Shown here: in pieces, positions 37,152-47,700 of the stretch | Layout of the letters: the number at the start of each line of letters is the position of its first letter | How positions within the stretch are numbered: the first letter of the stretch is position 1 | Assembly (NCBI RefSeq): GCF_003259225.1 | Contig: NZ_QHJF01000005.1 | Coordinates: 124,001 to 188,000, forward strand | Reading direction: 5' to 3' | DNA from: Marinomonas arctica | GTDB taxonomy: Bacteria > Pseudomonadota > Gammaproteobacteria > Pseudomonadales > Marinomonadaceae | DNA: 64,000 nucleotides | Position numbers and translations under genes: made by a program | Notes under the pieces: model-generated | Database searches by the model: none | Told to the model about the DNA's origin: nothing | The model's input: only the letters and a program-made list of their open reading frames with translations

Positions 37152-38153
37152 TTAAGGGTTGTAAACATCATTGCGAGAGTGGAAGCCATCGGCTATCACG
37201 GTGGCATCTAAGTTATCTTTCGTCACGGCAATAGGCGCAAGTAACACGGCATTAACCTCTTTTGTACCGTTATTCACCGTCCCATTGGATTGAATATTTT
37301 CACCACGAGCCAGCTTCACAGCCATCTCTGCACTGGTTTTGGCAAGACTGGAAATCGGCTTGTATACGGTCATGGTTTGTGTGCCCGCAACAATACGACG
37401 CACCGCGGCTAAGTCTGCATCTTGGCCAGAAATGACCACCTTGCCACTCAAACCTTGTGCGGCAAGCGCTTGAATCGCACCACCTGCGGTTGAATCGTTA
37501 GACGCAACCACCGCGTCAATTTTATTGGCATTGGCCGTCAGCCCGTTTTCCATAATGTTCAAGGCTGCTTCTGCTGACCAACCCATTGCCCATTGGTCAC
37601 CCACGACGTTGATTTTTTTCGCATCGATAGCAGGCTGCAACACATTCATCTGACCTTGACGGAACATCTTTGCGTTGTTATCCGTTGGTGAGCCACCCAT
37701 CAAAAAATAATTGCCCGTTGGTTTTAAGCCCAGTAAGGCTTCAGCCTGCATTTCTCCCACTCGAATGTTGTCAAACGACACATACAAGTCGATGTCGGCA
37801 AATTTAATCAAGCGATCATACGCCAGAACCTTAATGCCTTCGGCCTTGGCTTCGGCCAAAACATTACCAAGTACCTCACCGTTTTCCGGCACGATAACCA
37901 ACACATCAACGCCACGAGAAATCATGTTTTCGATCTGAGAAATCTGAGTCGTTACATCGCCATTGGCAGACTGAGTATAGACCTCTGCGCCCATAGATTC
38001 GGCCGCTTGAGTGAACAAATCACGGTCTTTTTGCCAACGCTCTAAGCGTAAGTCAGACATTAATAAACCGATTTTTTCACCTGCAGCCAATGCAGGAAGT
38101 GATGTCGCAGCACAAAGAGTCGCCAGCAGACTCATAGAAACGATTTTTTTCAT
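37152..38153 (-). CDS. xylF: D-xylose-binding periplasmic protein
   Basis: 333 residues, as E. coli XylF (330). The signal peptide (MKKIVSMSLLATLCAATSLP, cleaved after ALA) and mature start GEKIGLLMSDLRLERWQKDR are characteristic, as is NDSTAGGAIQALAAQGL. I use the ATG at 38153, with AAGGGA eight bases upstream; the frame extends 26 residues upstream without a signal. First gene of xylFGHB, so the xylose promoter should lie in 38154-38369. I see no certain XylR or CRP site there. Confidence 0.95.
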   Translation of the reverse strand: MKKIVSMSLLATLCAATSLPALAAGEKIGLLMSDLRLERWQKDRDLFTQAAESMGAEVYTQSANGDVTTQISQIENMISRGVDVLVIVPENGEVLGNVLAEAKAEGIKVLAYDRLIKFADIDLYVSFDNIRVGEMQAEALLGLKPTGNYFLMGGSPTDNNAKMFRQGQMNVLQPAIDAKKINVVGDQWAMGWSAEAALNIMENGLTANANKIDAVVASNDSTAGGAIQALAAQGLSGKVVISGQDADLAAVRRIVAGTQTMTVYKPISSLAKTSAEMAVKLARGENIQSNGTVNNGTKEVNAVLLAPIAVTKDNLDATVIADGFHSRNDVYNP

Positions 38154-38369
38154 CTTTTCATCCCTTGTTATTTTTATAAAGTGAACGATCTCCGGATGGA
38201 GTAAGAGGAATGTAAATCGATGGTTTACCAAGCGGTATTATCTTTTTTTGTTTTGGTTTAGCGTTTTTACAAAAAAGCTCTTTAAGCGATAGTGCATTGA
38301 AAATGAGAGAATAAGTGTGGGAGCGGCTTTATCTAACAAACCTAAATAATAATTTTTTGCTATTTGCGT

Positions 38370-38819
38370 TCATTCCGTCATCAATCGTGGCCCTGCTCCT
38401 TTTTCGCCCAATTCATCGTACGGATTAAGCAATCGACATCTTTCAAGAGAAAGGCAACCACAGCCGATGCAATCTGTCATCATGTCTCTTAACTCCGTGA
38501 GCTGAGTTATTTTCTTATCAAGCTCGCTTTGCCATCTGGAACCTAATTGCTCCCAATCCTCAAGAGTGACTCGGGTTCGATTTGGCAGTCCTGCAAGTTC
38601 GGACAAAATATCTTCTAATGAAAAGCCTGTGCGTTGCGCTACCAGAATAAGTGACACAATCCGAATAACGTGCTTTGGATATAACCTGTGGTTGGACGCG
38701 TTTCTGTGACTCTTTATTAGCCCCTTTCTTTCATAGAAATGCAAGGCAGACACAGAGACACCGGTTCTTTCACTCAACATACCCACCGAAATCCATTCAG
38801 GAATGATCTTTTTTTGCAT
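38370..38819 (-). CDS. soxR: Redox-sensitive transcriptional activator SoxR
   Basis: 149 residues, MerR family. N-terminal winged helix (VGMLSERTGVSVSALHFYERKG), dimerisation helix, then the [2Fe-2S] cluster motif C117-x2-C120-x-C122-x5-C128 (CIGCGCLSLERC), almost identically placed to E. coli SoxR. Oxidation of the cluster by redox-cycling compounds switches it on. There is no soxS beside it; the divergent genes are a transporter and a flavin reductase, as in non-enteric bacteria where SoxR directly controls efflux and detoxification genes. Confidence 0.96.
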   Translation of the reverse strand: MQKKIIPEWISVGMLSERTGVSVSALHFYERKGLIKSHRNASNHRLYPKHVIRIVSLILVAQRTGFSLEDILSELAGLPNRTRVTLEDWEQLGSRWQSELDKKITQLTELRDMMTDCIGCGCLSLERCRLLNPYDELGEKGAGPRLMTE

Positions 38820-38826
38820 TTGGCGC

Positions 38827-38857
38827 TTGACCTCAACTTAAGTTTAGGTAGCAGAAT
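38827..38857 (+). promoter_or_regulatory. SoxR-controlled promoter with sox box
   Basis: TTGACC (-35) and CAGAAT (-10) are separated by exactly 19 bp, the overlong spacer typical of MerR-family activation. The spacer carries an 18-bp near-perfect palindrome, CCTCAACTTAAGTTTAGG (38831-38848), very close to the known SoxR site CCTCAAGTTAACTTGAGG. It points to the MFS gene (start 38951) and lies 11 bp from the soxR start, so SoxR could also control itself. Confidence 0.88.
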
Positions 38858-38950
38858 AAACACAAATCAAAGCCATCTCAAGCTCAATGACTAAAAATAT
38901 AGCTGAGAAAACTCTGAACCATACTGTCTACATCTAGAAAGAGAGTCTTA

Positions 38951-40132
38951 ATGAAAATCAATCTATTAGAGCCTAAAGTCCTTTGTCTCCTGCTAATTTC
39001 CACTTTAACTGTCATGTCTAACGCCACCATCGCTCCCGCCTTACCGGGTTTAGCAAACGAGTTTTCGGGAACGCCCTCTGCCGATTTGCTCGTCAAAATG
39101 CTGTTACCCATTCCTGCTCTTTTTGTGGTCATTTTTGCACCCTTATTAGGTTGGACAGCGGATAGATTTGGTCGAAGAAAACAAATTATCATCGCAACCA
39201 TCGTCTTTGCTATCGCGGGTGCTTCAGGCGCACAGCTACAGGGATTAGAAGCCATTATTATCAGTCGGGCGATTTTAGGCATTTGCGTCGCAGGACTGAT
39301 GACCGGCATAACAGCCTTAATAGCCGATTATTTTTCTGGCCAACAAAGAAGTCAGTTTATGGGTCTACAACAAGCCTTCTCTAATATCGGCGGCATCCTT
39401 TTCATTATCACTGCAGGGTATTTAGCAAGCATAAACGCACGCTTGCCCTTCTATATTTATGCGGTATCCATTCTATTAGTCCCCTTAATATACCTAGCCA
39501 TTCTAGATAATAAACGAGTACACCAACAAAATAGCAACCCACAAAACAAGACAGATAATCCATGGAAAACACCACTTTTCAGTTGCTCCTTTCTACTTTT
39601 TTGCCACTTAATCGTCTTCTATATTTTACCAACACAAATACCGTTTTTTATGGCGGATATCGGCATCACTGACCCAGCCAAATCAGGCTTAGCTATTGGT
39701 ATGGGCACCTTAACCGCTGCGATAACGGGGGTATTTTTTGGTAAATTGGTCACTAAAATCCAAAGTTATGGCGTCGCGCTCATAGGCTTTACCTCAATGA
39801 GCATTGGCATGCTCGTGCTATCACAAGCAACCTCGTTCAGCTTAGTTGTGCTAGGTTGTGGCCTAATGGGAGTGTGTATGGGATTGGTGATGCCGAATTT
39901 CATGGTAAAAGGCATGGAGTTTGTACCAATCAACAAACGCGGACTCGCATCTGGAGTACTCACCAGCAGCGTCTTTATCGGACAATTTGTTTCTCCCTTT
40001 ATCAATTCAGCTCTTATTTCCAAACTAGGATACAGTGACTTTTACATGGTAGCGGGAGCGTTTACTCTCGTCCTCGCACTGATCAGTGTAAATACGCTAA
40101 AAAAACAATCTACGCTTGCCACACCTTTCTAA
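38951..40132 (+). CDS. MFS transporter, drug-efflux type, SoxR-controlled
   Basis: 393 residues, about 12 membrane spans. MFS motif A is visible between helices 2 and 3 (LLGWTADRFGRRKQ). The general layout resembles drug:H+ antiporters. Being driven by a SoxR promoter, it probably exports redox-active compounds such as quinones or phenazine-like dyes; that is inference from the regulator. It is followed at 25 bp by an FMN reductase in the same direction. Confidence 0.88.
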   Translation: MKINLLEPKVLCLLLISTLTVMSNATIAPALPGLANEFSGTPSADLLVKMLLPIPALFVVIFAPLLGWTADRFGRRKQIIIATIVFAIAGASGAQLQGLEAIIISRAILGICVAGLMTGITALIADYFSGQQRSQFMGLQQAFSNIGGILFIITAGYLASINARLPFYIYAVSILLVPLIYLAILDNKRVHQQNSNPQNKTDNPWKTPLFSCSFLLFCHLIVFYILPTQIPFFMADIGITDPAKSGLAIGMGTLTAAITGVFFGKLVTKIQSYGVALIGFTSMSIGMLVLSQATSFSLVVLGCGLMGVCMGLVMPNFMVKGMEFVPINKRGLASGVLTSSVFIGQFVSPFINSALISKLGYSDFYMVAGAFTLVLALISVNTLKKQSTLATPF

Positions 40133-40157
40133 AAACATTCATCATAGGAGACTAACC

Positions 40158-40682
40158 ATGAAAATACTGGCCTTCGGCACCAGCAACAGCAAACATTCCA
40201 TTAACAAAAAATTGGCTTTTTATGCGGCACAACAAATCAACAACGCAGACGTCTCACTAATCGACATTAACGACTTTGAAATGCCTATATACAGTGAAGA
40301 TAAAGAAAAAGAATCGGGCATTCCACAGCTAGCACACGATTTTTATAACGCCATAGGAGAAGCCAATACGATTATCATTTCATTCGCTGAATACAATGGC
40401 TCTTACACCTCAGCCTATAAAAATTTGTTCGACTGGACATCACGAATCGACATGAAAGTTTTTCAAAATAAAGCCGTTATTATGCTCTCCACGTCGCCAG
40501 GACCTGGAGGAGCACAAAGTGTTTTAGCGACTGCGCAAGCATCAGCACCCTATTTTGCAGCCAACCTAGTCGGTGCCCTCTCACTGCCGAGTTTCTTCGA
40601 TAACTTTGATTCAAAACAAGGTGTTGTCACCCATAACACATTTAAACAGGACCTACTTAGTATTATCAGCAAGCTCTCTTAG
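40158..40682 (+). CDS. NADPH-dependent FMN reductase family protein
   Basis: 174 residues, flavodoxin-like. The FMN phosphate loop FGTSNSKHSINKKLA is at the N-terminus, and FAEYNGSYTSAYKNLFDW is the family motif around the isoalloxazine ring. Such enzymes reduce quinones, azo dyes or flavins with NADPH. The start at 40158 has AGGAG seven bases upstream; the frame extends 14 codons into the MFS gene. Co-transcribed with the MFS pump, so probably a detoxifying reductase of the SoxR response. Confidence 0.88.
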   Translation: MKILAFGTSNSKHSINKKLAFYAAQQINNADVSLIDINDFEMPIYSEDKEKESGIPQLAHDFYNAIGEANTIIISFAEYNGSYTSAYKNLFDWTSRIDMKVFQNKAVIMLSTSPGPGGAQSVLATAQASAPYFAANLVGALSLPSFFDNFDSKQGVVTHNTFKQDLLSIISKLS

Positions 40683-40712
40683 CCACTGACAAACACTGTC
40701 TGACAACAAGCA

Positions 40713-40745
40713 TCGCACATGTTCAACTCATCAGAACATGTGCGA
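40713..40745. other. Long perfect hairpin downstream of the FMN reductase gene
   Basis: A 12-bp perfect stem TCGCACATGTTC / GAACATGTGCGA with a 9-nt loop, 31 bp past the stop. It lacks a T tract on the plus strand (AAAAAA follows), so it would be a better terminator for minus-strand transcription. The rest of the 295-bp gap to the next gene shows no other clear feature. Confidence 0.55.
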
Positions 40746-40977
40746 AAAAATCCAGTCTCTATGGCTTTACTCATATTACGCATTAATACAGCTAATCATT
40801 CATGACTTACCATCAATAACCAACCATCACTTACGCCCAAAATGAATACCTACGCACCACTGTCTCTAGTTCCTTGTCAGGTGCTATTGCCGTTACACTG
40901 CATATGTATCACTATGCAATTATTTTAGTCTTCTTATCTCTTAATAAAATCCATCATGTAAGGACAACACGTTATCC

Positions 40978-42240
40978 ATGCAGATATTTCGGAAATACAC
41001 TGGCTGGCTGGTACTGGGCACTTTGCTGTTTTATCTATTAACTGTTCCGCCATTCATTTCTATATTGCTTCCAACCATACTGGCTTGGTCCGCTAATGTC
41101 GCCATGTGGCATACGTTAGCGCCAAGCGCAAAACGCCAAGTCTCTTGGTTAATGGCAATAGGAATAGCGGCGCTATTGTTTGCCGCCTCAAAAGGTACAT
41201 GGATGACTTGGCAACAAGTTTTTGCGGTCAACTTGCCCATGTTGGCGATGTTTGTTGCGGTGTCTTTTTTAGATCTTACTGGCTCCAAAGATGAAAGCCG
41301 CCCTTTACCTAAAGGCTTAAGCGCTATTTTTAACACCGCTATTGGTGTGCAAGTTTTAGGAGCTGTGATTAATCTGTCGGTGATCATGGTGTTTGCGGAT
41401 CGTATGAAGGGGGCAATTAGACTAACGCCCGTACAGCAATTTATTCTTACACGTAGTTTTTCTGCCGCTGCATGGTGGTCACCTTTTTTTGTCGCCACTG
41501 GGGTGGCCATTACGTATGCACCCGGCATGCAATGGCAAAAGACTCTGTTACCGGGTCTTTTAATGGCGACTATCTCGATTATTTTTTCAAGCATTGAGGC
41601 TTACCGACGTACCAAAGGCGACTTTCACGGCTACCCCATTCGCTTAGAAAGCCTGTTTATTCCCATGTTTTTGGCTTCCTGTGTGATTTTTTTTCATTTT
41701 ATTTGGCCTGATATCAGCATACTCGTGCTTATTTGCATTTTGGCACCCATTGCTGCCATTCTTTTAATGCGCACTCAATCAAGACAAAAGAGCCTGTCTC
41801 ACTTTGTAAACCATAAACTGCCACAGATAGGCAGTCAGTTTGCTCTTTTCCTTGGTGCAGGTGTTTTTTCCAGTGGTATCAGCGCCATTATCCTCAGTTA
41901 TCCGCAGTTTTTTAATCTTGACGCCTTTACCTTTAGCCCTCTGTTATTTTCTCTTACCTTGGCGGCCATGATCATCGCCGGCGTCATTGGCATCCATCCG
42001 GTCGTAAGTGTCGCCATTGCCAGCCCTATGTTATTACCATTAAATCCAGACCCAACCCAGCTGGGCTTTTTGTTTTTAAGTGCTTGGGCCATCGCAGCCG
42101 GTAGCAGCGGGTTAACAGGACTCGGACTATTGATGACCAGCCGTTACCAGATACCGACTCGAACCATTATTAACAACAGCCGCCACTACGCCGTTTTGAT
42201 GTGGCTGCTTTGCTCTATAGTAAATGGCTTTTTATTATAA
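40978..42240 (+). CDS. Polytopic inner-membrane protein of unknown function
   Basis: 420 residues with ten or more hydrophobic segments and short loops. I do not recognise the family with confidence. The helix-rich layout with two halves and a GVIGIHPVVSVAIASPMLLP stretch near residue 345 recalls ion-transporter-superfamily permeases (anion or dicarboxylate carriers), but this is only an impression. A weak AAGGA is placed 13 bp before the ATG, so initiation may be inefficient. It stands alone, without enzyme genes that would suggest a substrate. Confidence 0.7.
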   Translation: MQIFRKYTGWLVLGTLLFYLLTVPPFISILLPTILAWSANVAMWHTLAPSAKRQVSWLMAIGIAALLFAASKGTWMTWQQVFAVNLPMLAMFVAVSFLDLTGSKDESRPLPKGLSAIFNTAIGVQVLGAVINLSVIMVFADRMKGAIRLTPVQQFILTRSFSAAAWWSPFFVATGVAITYAPGMQWQKTLLPGLLMATISIIFSSIEAYRRTKGDFHGYPIRLESLFIPMFLASCVIFFHFIWPDISILVLICILAPIAAILLMRTQSRQKSLSHFVNHKLPQIGSQFALFLGAGVFSSGISAIILSYPQFFNLDAFTFSPLLFSLTLAAMIIAGVIGIHPVVSVAIASPMLLPLNPDPTQLGFLFLSAWAIAAGSSGLTGLGLLMTSRYQIPTRTIINNSRHYAVLMWLLCSIVNGFLL

Positions 42241-42395
42241 AATTCATATAGATAGACCGAACCAAACCTACGTTCAGCAAAGCATTTAAATATCACAGTC
42301 CTTTATAAGGGTTGCATTTTGTGATGCACAAACCTATGGTGGAATATTGAAAACAAACTCTGTCTTTTACTTATAGGCTAAATAAGGAGCAATTA

Positions 42396-42602
42396 ATGGA
42401 AGCGAACAAGACACGCCAAAGTATTGCAAACTTCGCCGCAATAAAAACGGCCATAGCTAATAATGAAAAACAACTGCTAAAAGATTTACTAGCAAACCAA
42501 GCAATGCAAGAACTCGAAAAAAGCTACCTAATCGACCTTGCCAAGCTAAGCAACGACCCTACCATTTTGCAAATACTCAACGATATACCACTAAAAAAAT
42601 AG
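42396..42602 (+). CDS. Small hypothetical protein, 68 residues
   Basis: Highly charged, helical-looking protein without membrane segment or cysteine. It contains NEKQLLKDLLANQAMQELEK, a likely amphipathic helix. An AAGGAG ribosome-binding site stands six bases ahead of the ATG, and the frame is free of rare features, so it is probably real. No family is recognised. It lies between the membrane protein and the tRNA array, with no operon partner. Confidence 0.5.
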   Translation: MEANKTRQSIANFAAIKTAIANNEKQLLKDLLANQAMQELEKSYLIDLAKLSNDPTILQILNDIPLKK

Positions 42603-42663
42603 CGTATACGAACGACAAAAAAGAAGCTGGATATGTGACACAGAAAGATACCAAGCATAGAAT

Positions 42664-42832
42664 TTGAAATGGTTGCGGGAGTTTTTCTTAAGAAATGATT
42701 GCGGGAGCACTTGGTCGAACTTAAAAGTGAACCTACAATTTTTTGAACTTGCTAAAGGAGTTTTTCTTAATAAGTGGCTGCGGGAGCACTTAATTGGAAT
42801 TAAAAGTGAATCTAAGATTTTTTCTTAAGAAA
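42664..42832 (-). repeat. Degenerate repeats carrying fragments of the tRNA-fMet 3' end
   Basis: Three partial copies of the tRNA acceptor 3' strand plus CCA are seen (plus strand TGGTTGCGGGAG at 42670, TGATTGCGGGAGCAC at 42696, TGGCTGCGGGAGCACT at 42775). Flanking pieces repeat too (TTTTTCTTAA, TTAAAAGTGAA twice). They continue the tRNA array downstream but have no tRNA body. Best read as decayed copies left by unequal recombination. Confidence 0.65.
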
Positions 42833-42909
<77 letters not shown>

Positions 42910-42993
42910 ACATGTAACCTATTGATATTAATATAGGTTAATTTTGAAATATATTTTAGAGATATGGTTACCAATTCTTACTGCTTTACGAAT

Positions 42994-43070
<77 letters not shown>

Positions 43071-43154
43071 ACATGTAACCTATTGATATTAATATAGGTT
43101 AATTTTGAAATATATTTTAGAGATATGGTTACCAATTCTTACTGCTTTACGAAT

Positions 43155-43231
<77 letters not shown>

Positions 43232-43315
43232 ACATGTAACCTATTGATATTAATATAGGTTAATTTTGAAATATATTTTAGAGATATGGTTACCAATTCT
43301 TACTGCTTTACGAAT

Positions 43316-43392
<77 letters not shown>

Positions 43393-43475
43393 ACATGTAA
43401 CCTATTGATATTAAATAGGTTAATTCTGAAATATATTTTACAAAATGGTTATAAATTCTTACCACTTTACGAATT

Positions 43476-43552
<77 letters not shown>

Positions 43553-43669
43553 ACAAACTAACTTTTACAAGAATATCTAACGATTTCGTTTGATTAGATT
43601 TCATCTACAATAAAATACGCTGTGGCTCTATTTCTAATTAAAAATAGGAACCTGCTACTTTATTTAAAA

Positions 43670-43746
<77 letters not shown>

Positions 43747-43826
43747 ACTAATCATCATTAATAACAAACATTCATCAATGCTTGTTGGTTAAGCAAATTT
43801 GCTCAACCCTTGCTAACGAGGTGCGT

Positions 43827-43854
43827 ATTATAGGTAGATTAATCCCAGAGTCAA
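43827..43854 (-). promoter_or_regulatory. Promoter of the tRNA-fMet array
   Basis: Minus strand TTGACT and a perfect TATAAT, 16 bp apart, followed by ACGCACCTC, a GC-rich discriminator like those of stable-RNA promoters under stringent control. It lies ~80 bp before the first tRNA. Confidence 0.85.
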
Positions 43855-44026
43855 GCCCACTTGAGAATATATCTACGAATAGTTGAAAATTGACCTTTCC
43901 CCCTCATTATCTAATATCAGTAAACTCAGATCTACGTTAGAGACACCTATCACACCTTGTATAAAAGACTATGGCAGGGTAAAGATAGCTACGAAACTTT
44001 TTCGACCATACGGTTAGGAGATATAA

Positions 44027-44686
44027 ATGCCCAGTAATATTGAAACCATTCTCAAAAAATCAACAATCCCCGCTAAAGCCGATGCTCTTCCTGGTAGAAG
44101 TGCTCCTCTTAAAATCTCTGGGATACACGCTGTCAACAATGAACCGTTTGTCCGCACTAAAAACCCTAATGAATCTGAGATTATCCTAGGCATGGGATGT
44201 TTTTGGGGGGCCGAGCGTAAGTTATGGAATACGCCCGGTGTTATCGTCACTTCTGTTGGCTACGCGGGCGGCTACACCCCCAACCCAACCTATGAAGAAG
44301 TTTGCTCAGGGCAAACAGGACACAGCGAAGTCGTACAGGTTGTGTTTAACCCCTCTATTATTTCATTAGAAGGCGTCCTTAAAGTTTTCTGGGAAAACCA
44401 TGATCCTACCCAAGGTATGCGTCAAGGCAACGACATCGGTAGTCAATACCGTTCTGTTATCTACACCACCAACGATAAAGACATGCCGATTGTGGAAGCC
44501 AGCAAAGCGGCCTTTCAAAAAGAACTACTCGGCGCAGGCCACGGTATGATTACAACAGAAGTCGAACCCCTCGACACCTACTACTTTGCCGAAGAATATC
44601 ACCAGCAGTACCTTCACAAAAACCCGAATGGATATTGTGGCCTCGCAGGCACAGGTGTGAGCTGCCCTATTGGCTTAGGCGTATAA
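44027..44686 (+). CDS. msrA: Peptide-methionine (S)-S-oxide reductase
   Basis: 219 residues, E. coli MsrA length (212). The catalytic Cys58 is in GMGCFWGAE, with SVGYAGGYTPNPTYEEVCSG following. The C-terminal cysteines in NGYCGLAGTGVSCP should serve as resolving residues. It repairs methionine sulfoxide in proteins. GGAG six bases before the ATG fixes the start. A terminator shared with the adhesin follows. Confidence 0.96.
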   Translation: MPSNIETILKKSTIPAKADALPGRSAPLKISGIHAVNNEPFVRTKNPNESEIILGMGCFWGAERKLWNTPGVIVTSVGYAGGYTPNPTYEEVCSGQTGHSEVVQVVFNPSIISLEGVLKVFWENHDPTQGMRQGNDIGSQYRSVIYTTNDKDMPIVEASKAAFQKELLGAGHGMITTEVEPLDTYYFAEEYHQQYLHKNPNGYCGLAGTGVSCPIGLGV

Positions 44687-44737
44687 TTTAAGTTAACAGG
44701 AATAATCACTTTTTAAACTGAATAAGTTACAGAAACG

Positions 44738-44772
44738 AAAAGGCCGAATCGCATAACGATTCGGCCTTTTTT
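44738..44772. terminator. Bidirectional terminator between msrA and the adhesin gene
   Basis: Perfect 14-bp stem AAAAGGCCGAATCG / CGATTCGGCCTTTT with a 5-nt loop and T/A tracts on both sides. It serves both convergent genes. Confidence 0.93.
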
Positions 44773-44795
44773 AGTAACGTCTATTTAGGCCCAGA

Positions 44796-47700
44796 TTAAC
44801 CATCAATATTGATGTTGTACTCTTGGTCATTGTAGATAACTTTGATCGAGTCAGTCGATGACACTGAACCATCCAAGTTAGAATCGAAACTAGAAGCAGA
44901 ACCAAATTCAGCCACATCCTCGCCCCCAACTTTAACATGTCCATCTGTTACCTTAACGTTCTCTGTTAAGAATTTGGTAATCGCATCAACATCGGCATCT
45001 TTACCAGGGTCTCCTTCTATTCCTGTTAACAGATCAGTTAAATCTAATGCGTCCTCAGCCGCGTTAAAATCGGTAATAATATCGATATTTGACACATCTG
45101 CTGTGTCATTCAATATAAAGATATCGTTACCAGCGCCTCCCGTCAGGGTATCTGAAACTTGATCATTACCACCAAACAACACATCATCGCCAGAGTTACC
45201 CAATAACGAATCTTCCCCAGTAGTACCAGACAAGAAATCGTCACCGGAACCTCCAACAATAACAGATTCATCTGTGGTACCAATCAAATCATCATTTACA
45301 CCATTAGTATTAATAGATGCCGTCAGTTCAAAATCATCAAGCTGAGAATTAGAGCTACTAACGACCATTAGGTTGTCTATTGAAGTAACACCACTATCAA
45401 CAGAAACGGTATAGGTTCCATCATCATTTACAGCGAGATCAATACCATTTTGTTGCAATTTAGCGCCCTCAGGGACGCCATTAATAACAACGCTTGATAG
45501 CGTTTCATCTGATGCTAAATCTGAAATATTAACGGTTACCGAATAGCCAGAAACACTACTTCCATCGAATGCTGAAGCATTCCCAATCACGGTGCCATCC
45601 GAGAACTTAAAGTTTTCGAAGTTAGCAAAACGCGATTTAATTCCATCTTTATCTGAGTTGTAGTCAGACCGCGAGTAGGATTCAAACCATACAGAATCAG
45701 AACCCGATCCACCATCGACCCATGCTTCATCTGATACCTTCCCACCGACTACCAGAACATCATTACCTGAACCAAGGTTGATCGAAACCTCTTTCTCAAT
45801 TTTATCGCCGATAGTTAGTCGATCATTACCATCACCCAACTGTATGTCGGCGTCATATCTAACATCATCACCAATCGAGACAACATCATCACCAGAGCCT
45901 GAATGGACTGTTGAATAATTGTTGACATCATTTTTGATGATCAAATTATTATCACCATCACCTAAGTTGATATGTGCACTATGATAACCATTACCCAAGT
46001 CATAACCTATCTGGACACGATCGTTACCGCCACCAGTTTGTATAGTGCTATCAACATTATCTTTAACAAAGATATCATCATCACCACTACCTGTTTTGAT
46101 ACCTGCTGAATTATTTCTATTTACATCGTCTCCAACATAAATTGAGTTATCTCCATCTCCTGCATCAAGCCACTTTTCAACGTCATTATCGATAACAATT
46201 TGATCATTACCTGAACCAAACTGATGCCATTGATCATAATTATAATCGTGGTGAGTTGCAGAATCGATAAGATCAGATTTAGATCCAAATCCATCCCAAT
46301 TCCCATTAATCTCAGCAATAGACACCGTAACGTTTGCAGACGTAGTCGCAGCTTTTACTTCTAGTGTAGCTGTTGCCGTATCTTTACCGCCATTACCATC
46401 TGAAACTGTATAGTTAAAAGAAGCGGTCCCAGTAAAGCCAGAGGCAGGCGTAAAGACCACATTCCCTTCAGAATTCAGGTATGCATACCCATTCTGAGCA
46501 TTACTAACACTCGTCACAGTTAAGGTATCGCCATCAGTATCTGTATCATTGGCAAGTAAACTAGTTACACTAATTTCTAATCCTTGCGCCATCTCACCTG
46601 TAAAAGCATCATTCTGAGCCACAGGAGCGGTGTTCGTTCCGACGTCAATAGATAAAGTCGCCGATGACGTACTACCATCTGAGTCTTGGATCATGTAAGA
46701 GAATGTTTCTTGCGCGCCAGCTGGAATTTTGTCTACAGAAACCGTTACTTGATACGTGTAACTACCGTCTGCATTAAGCACTAAATTACCATATTGACCC
46801 TGAATACTTGAACCGACATTCGCATCAGACTCAGTAACAAGCCCCCCAACAGCGACACTGACAACAGAAGTATCGCCATCTTGACTGAGTGCATCAGCCC
46901 CGGCACCATCATCGCCCTCAAGCACATTACCTGTCGTTTCAGGAAGGCTATATCCTTCACCCTCAACAACTCGAACAACCAACTCGTAACTGGTTGCGGC
47001 ATCCTCATTGGTATAAATGGAAGTAACCACTGGGCCGTCAGGATCATTAATATCTTTAAAACCGACCACTTGTAACGTATAAACCTCACCTTCCCATTCG
47101 AAAGTTACAAAGGTATTTTTAACCGTCACAATATCTCTTGAAGCAAGAGCATCGTTACTATTTGGTGTCTCATTATGATCAAAATCAACTTTCAAGGTAA
47201 CAGGTTGAGTCACACCTGTATCATCCGTGACTGAAAAACTCACCTCCATCGAAGCAGCCGTGATAGCGTTATCATAAACAGGATAGTTATAGTGAGTGAA
47301 TGTCCCAATGACAATGTCTTCATTAAGTTCAAATTGTCCACTTAAACCTGCATCATTATCAATAAAGCCATAACCTGACTGCAAACCAGAACTAGCAGGA
47401 GTTCCCCAACGAATCTGGTCTTTACCATCATCATTATCCAATCCACCAAGCGTCGAAGTACCATCAAATGTTTTCACATTCGTACCGCTTTGATAACTTA
47501 CCCAGTTTGCCTCTATTCCAGTAACCTCAAAGGTTTCTCGACGAACAGTGATACTATCTTCGTCATTTACGGCAACAGGCGCAGAATCTTCAATTGAAAC
47601 AGAGACATACTCAGTCGTTGTCGCAAGGCCATCATTAACCGCAATACCAAAGTCAACAGTAACTGCATCCTCCAATGTGGTATCACCATGATCCACAGGA

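Noticed and set aside
38154-38369. XylR or CRP binding site before xylF
   Set aside because: No sequence close enough to TGTGA-N6-TCACA or to a remembered XylR site. A site probably exists but cannot be placed by eye.
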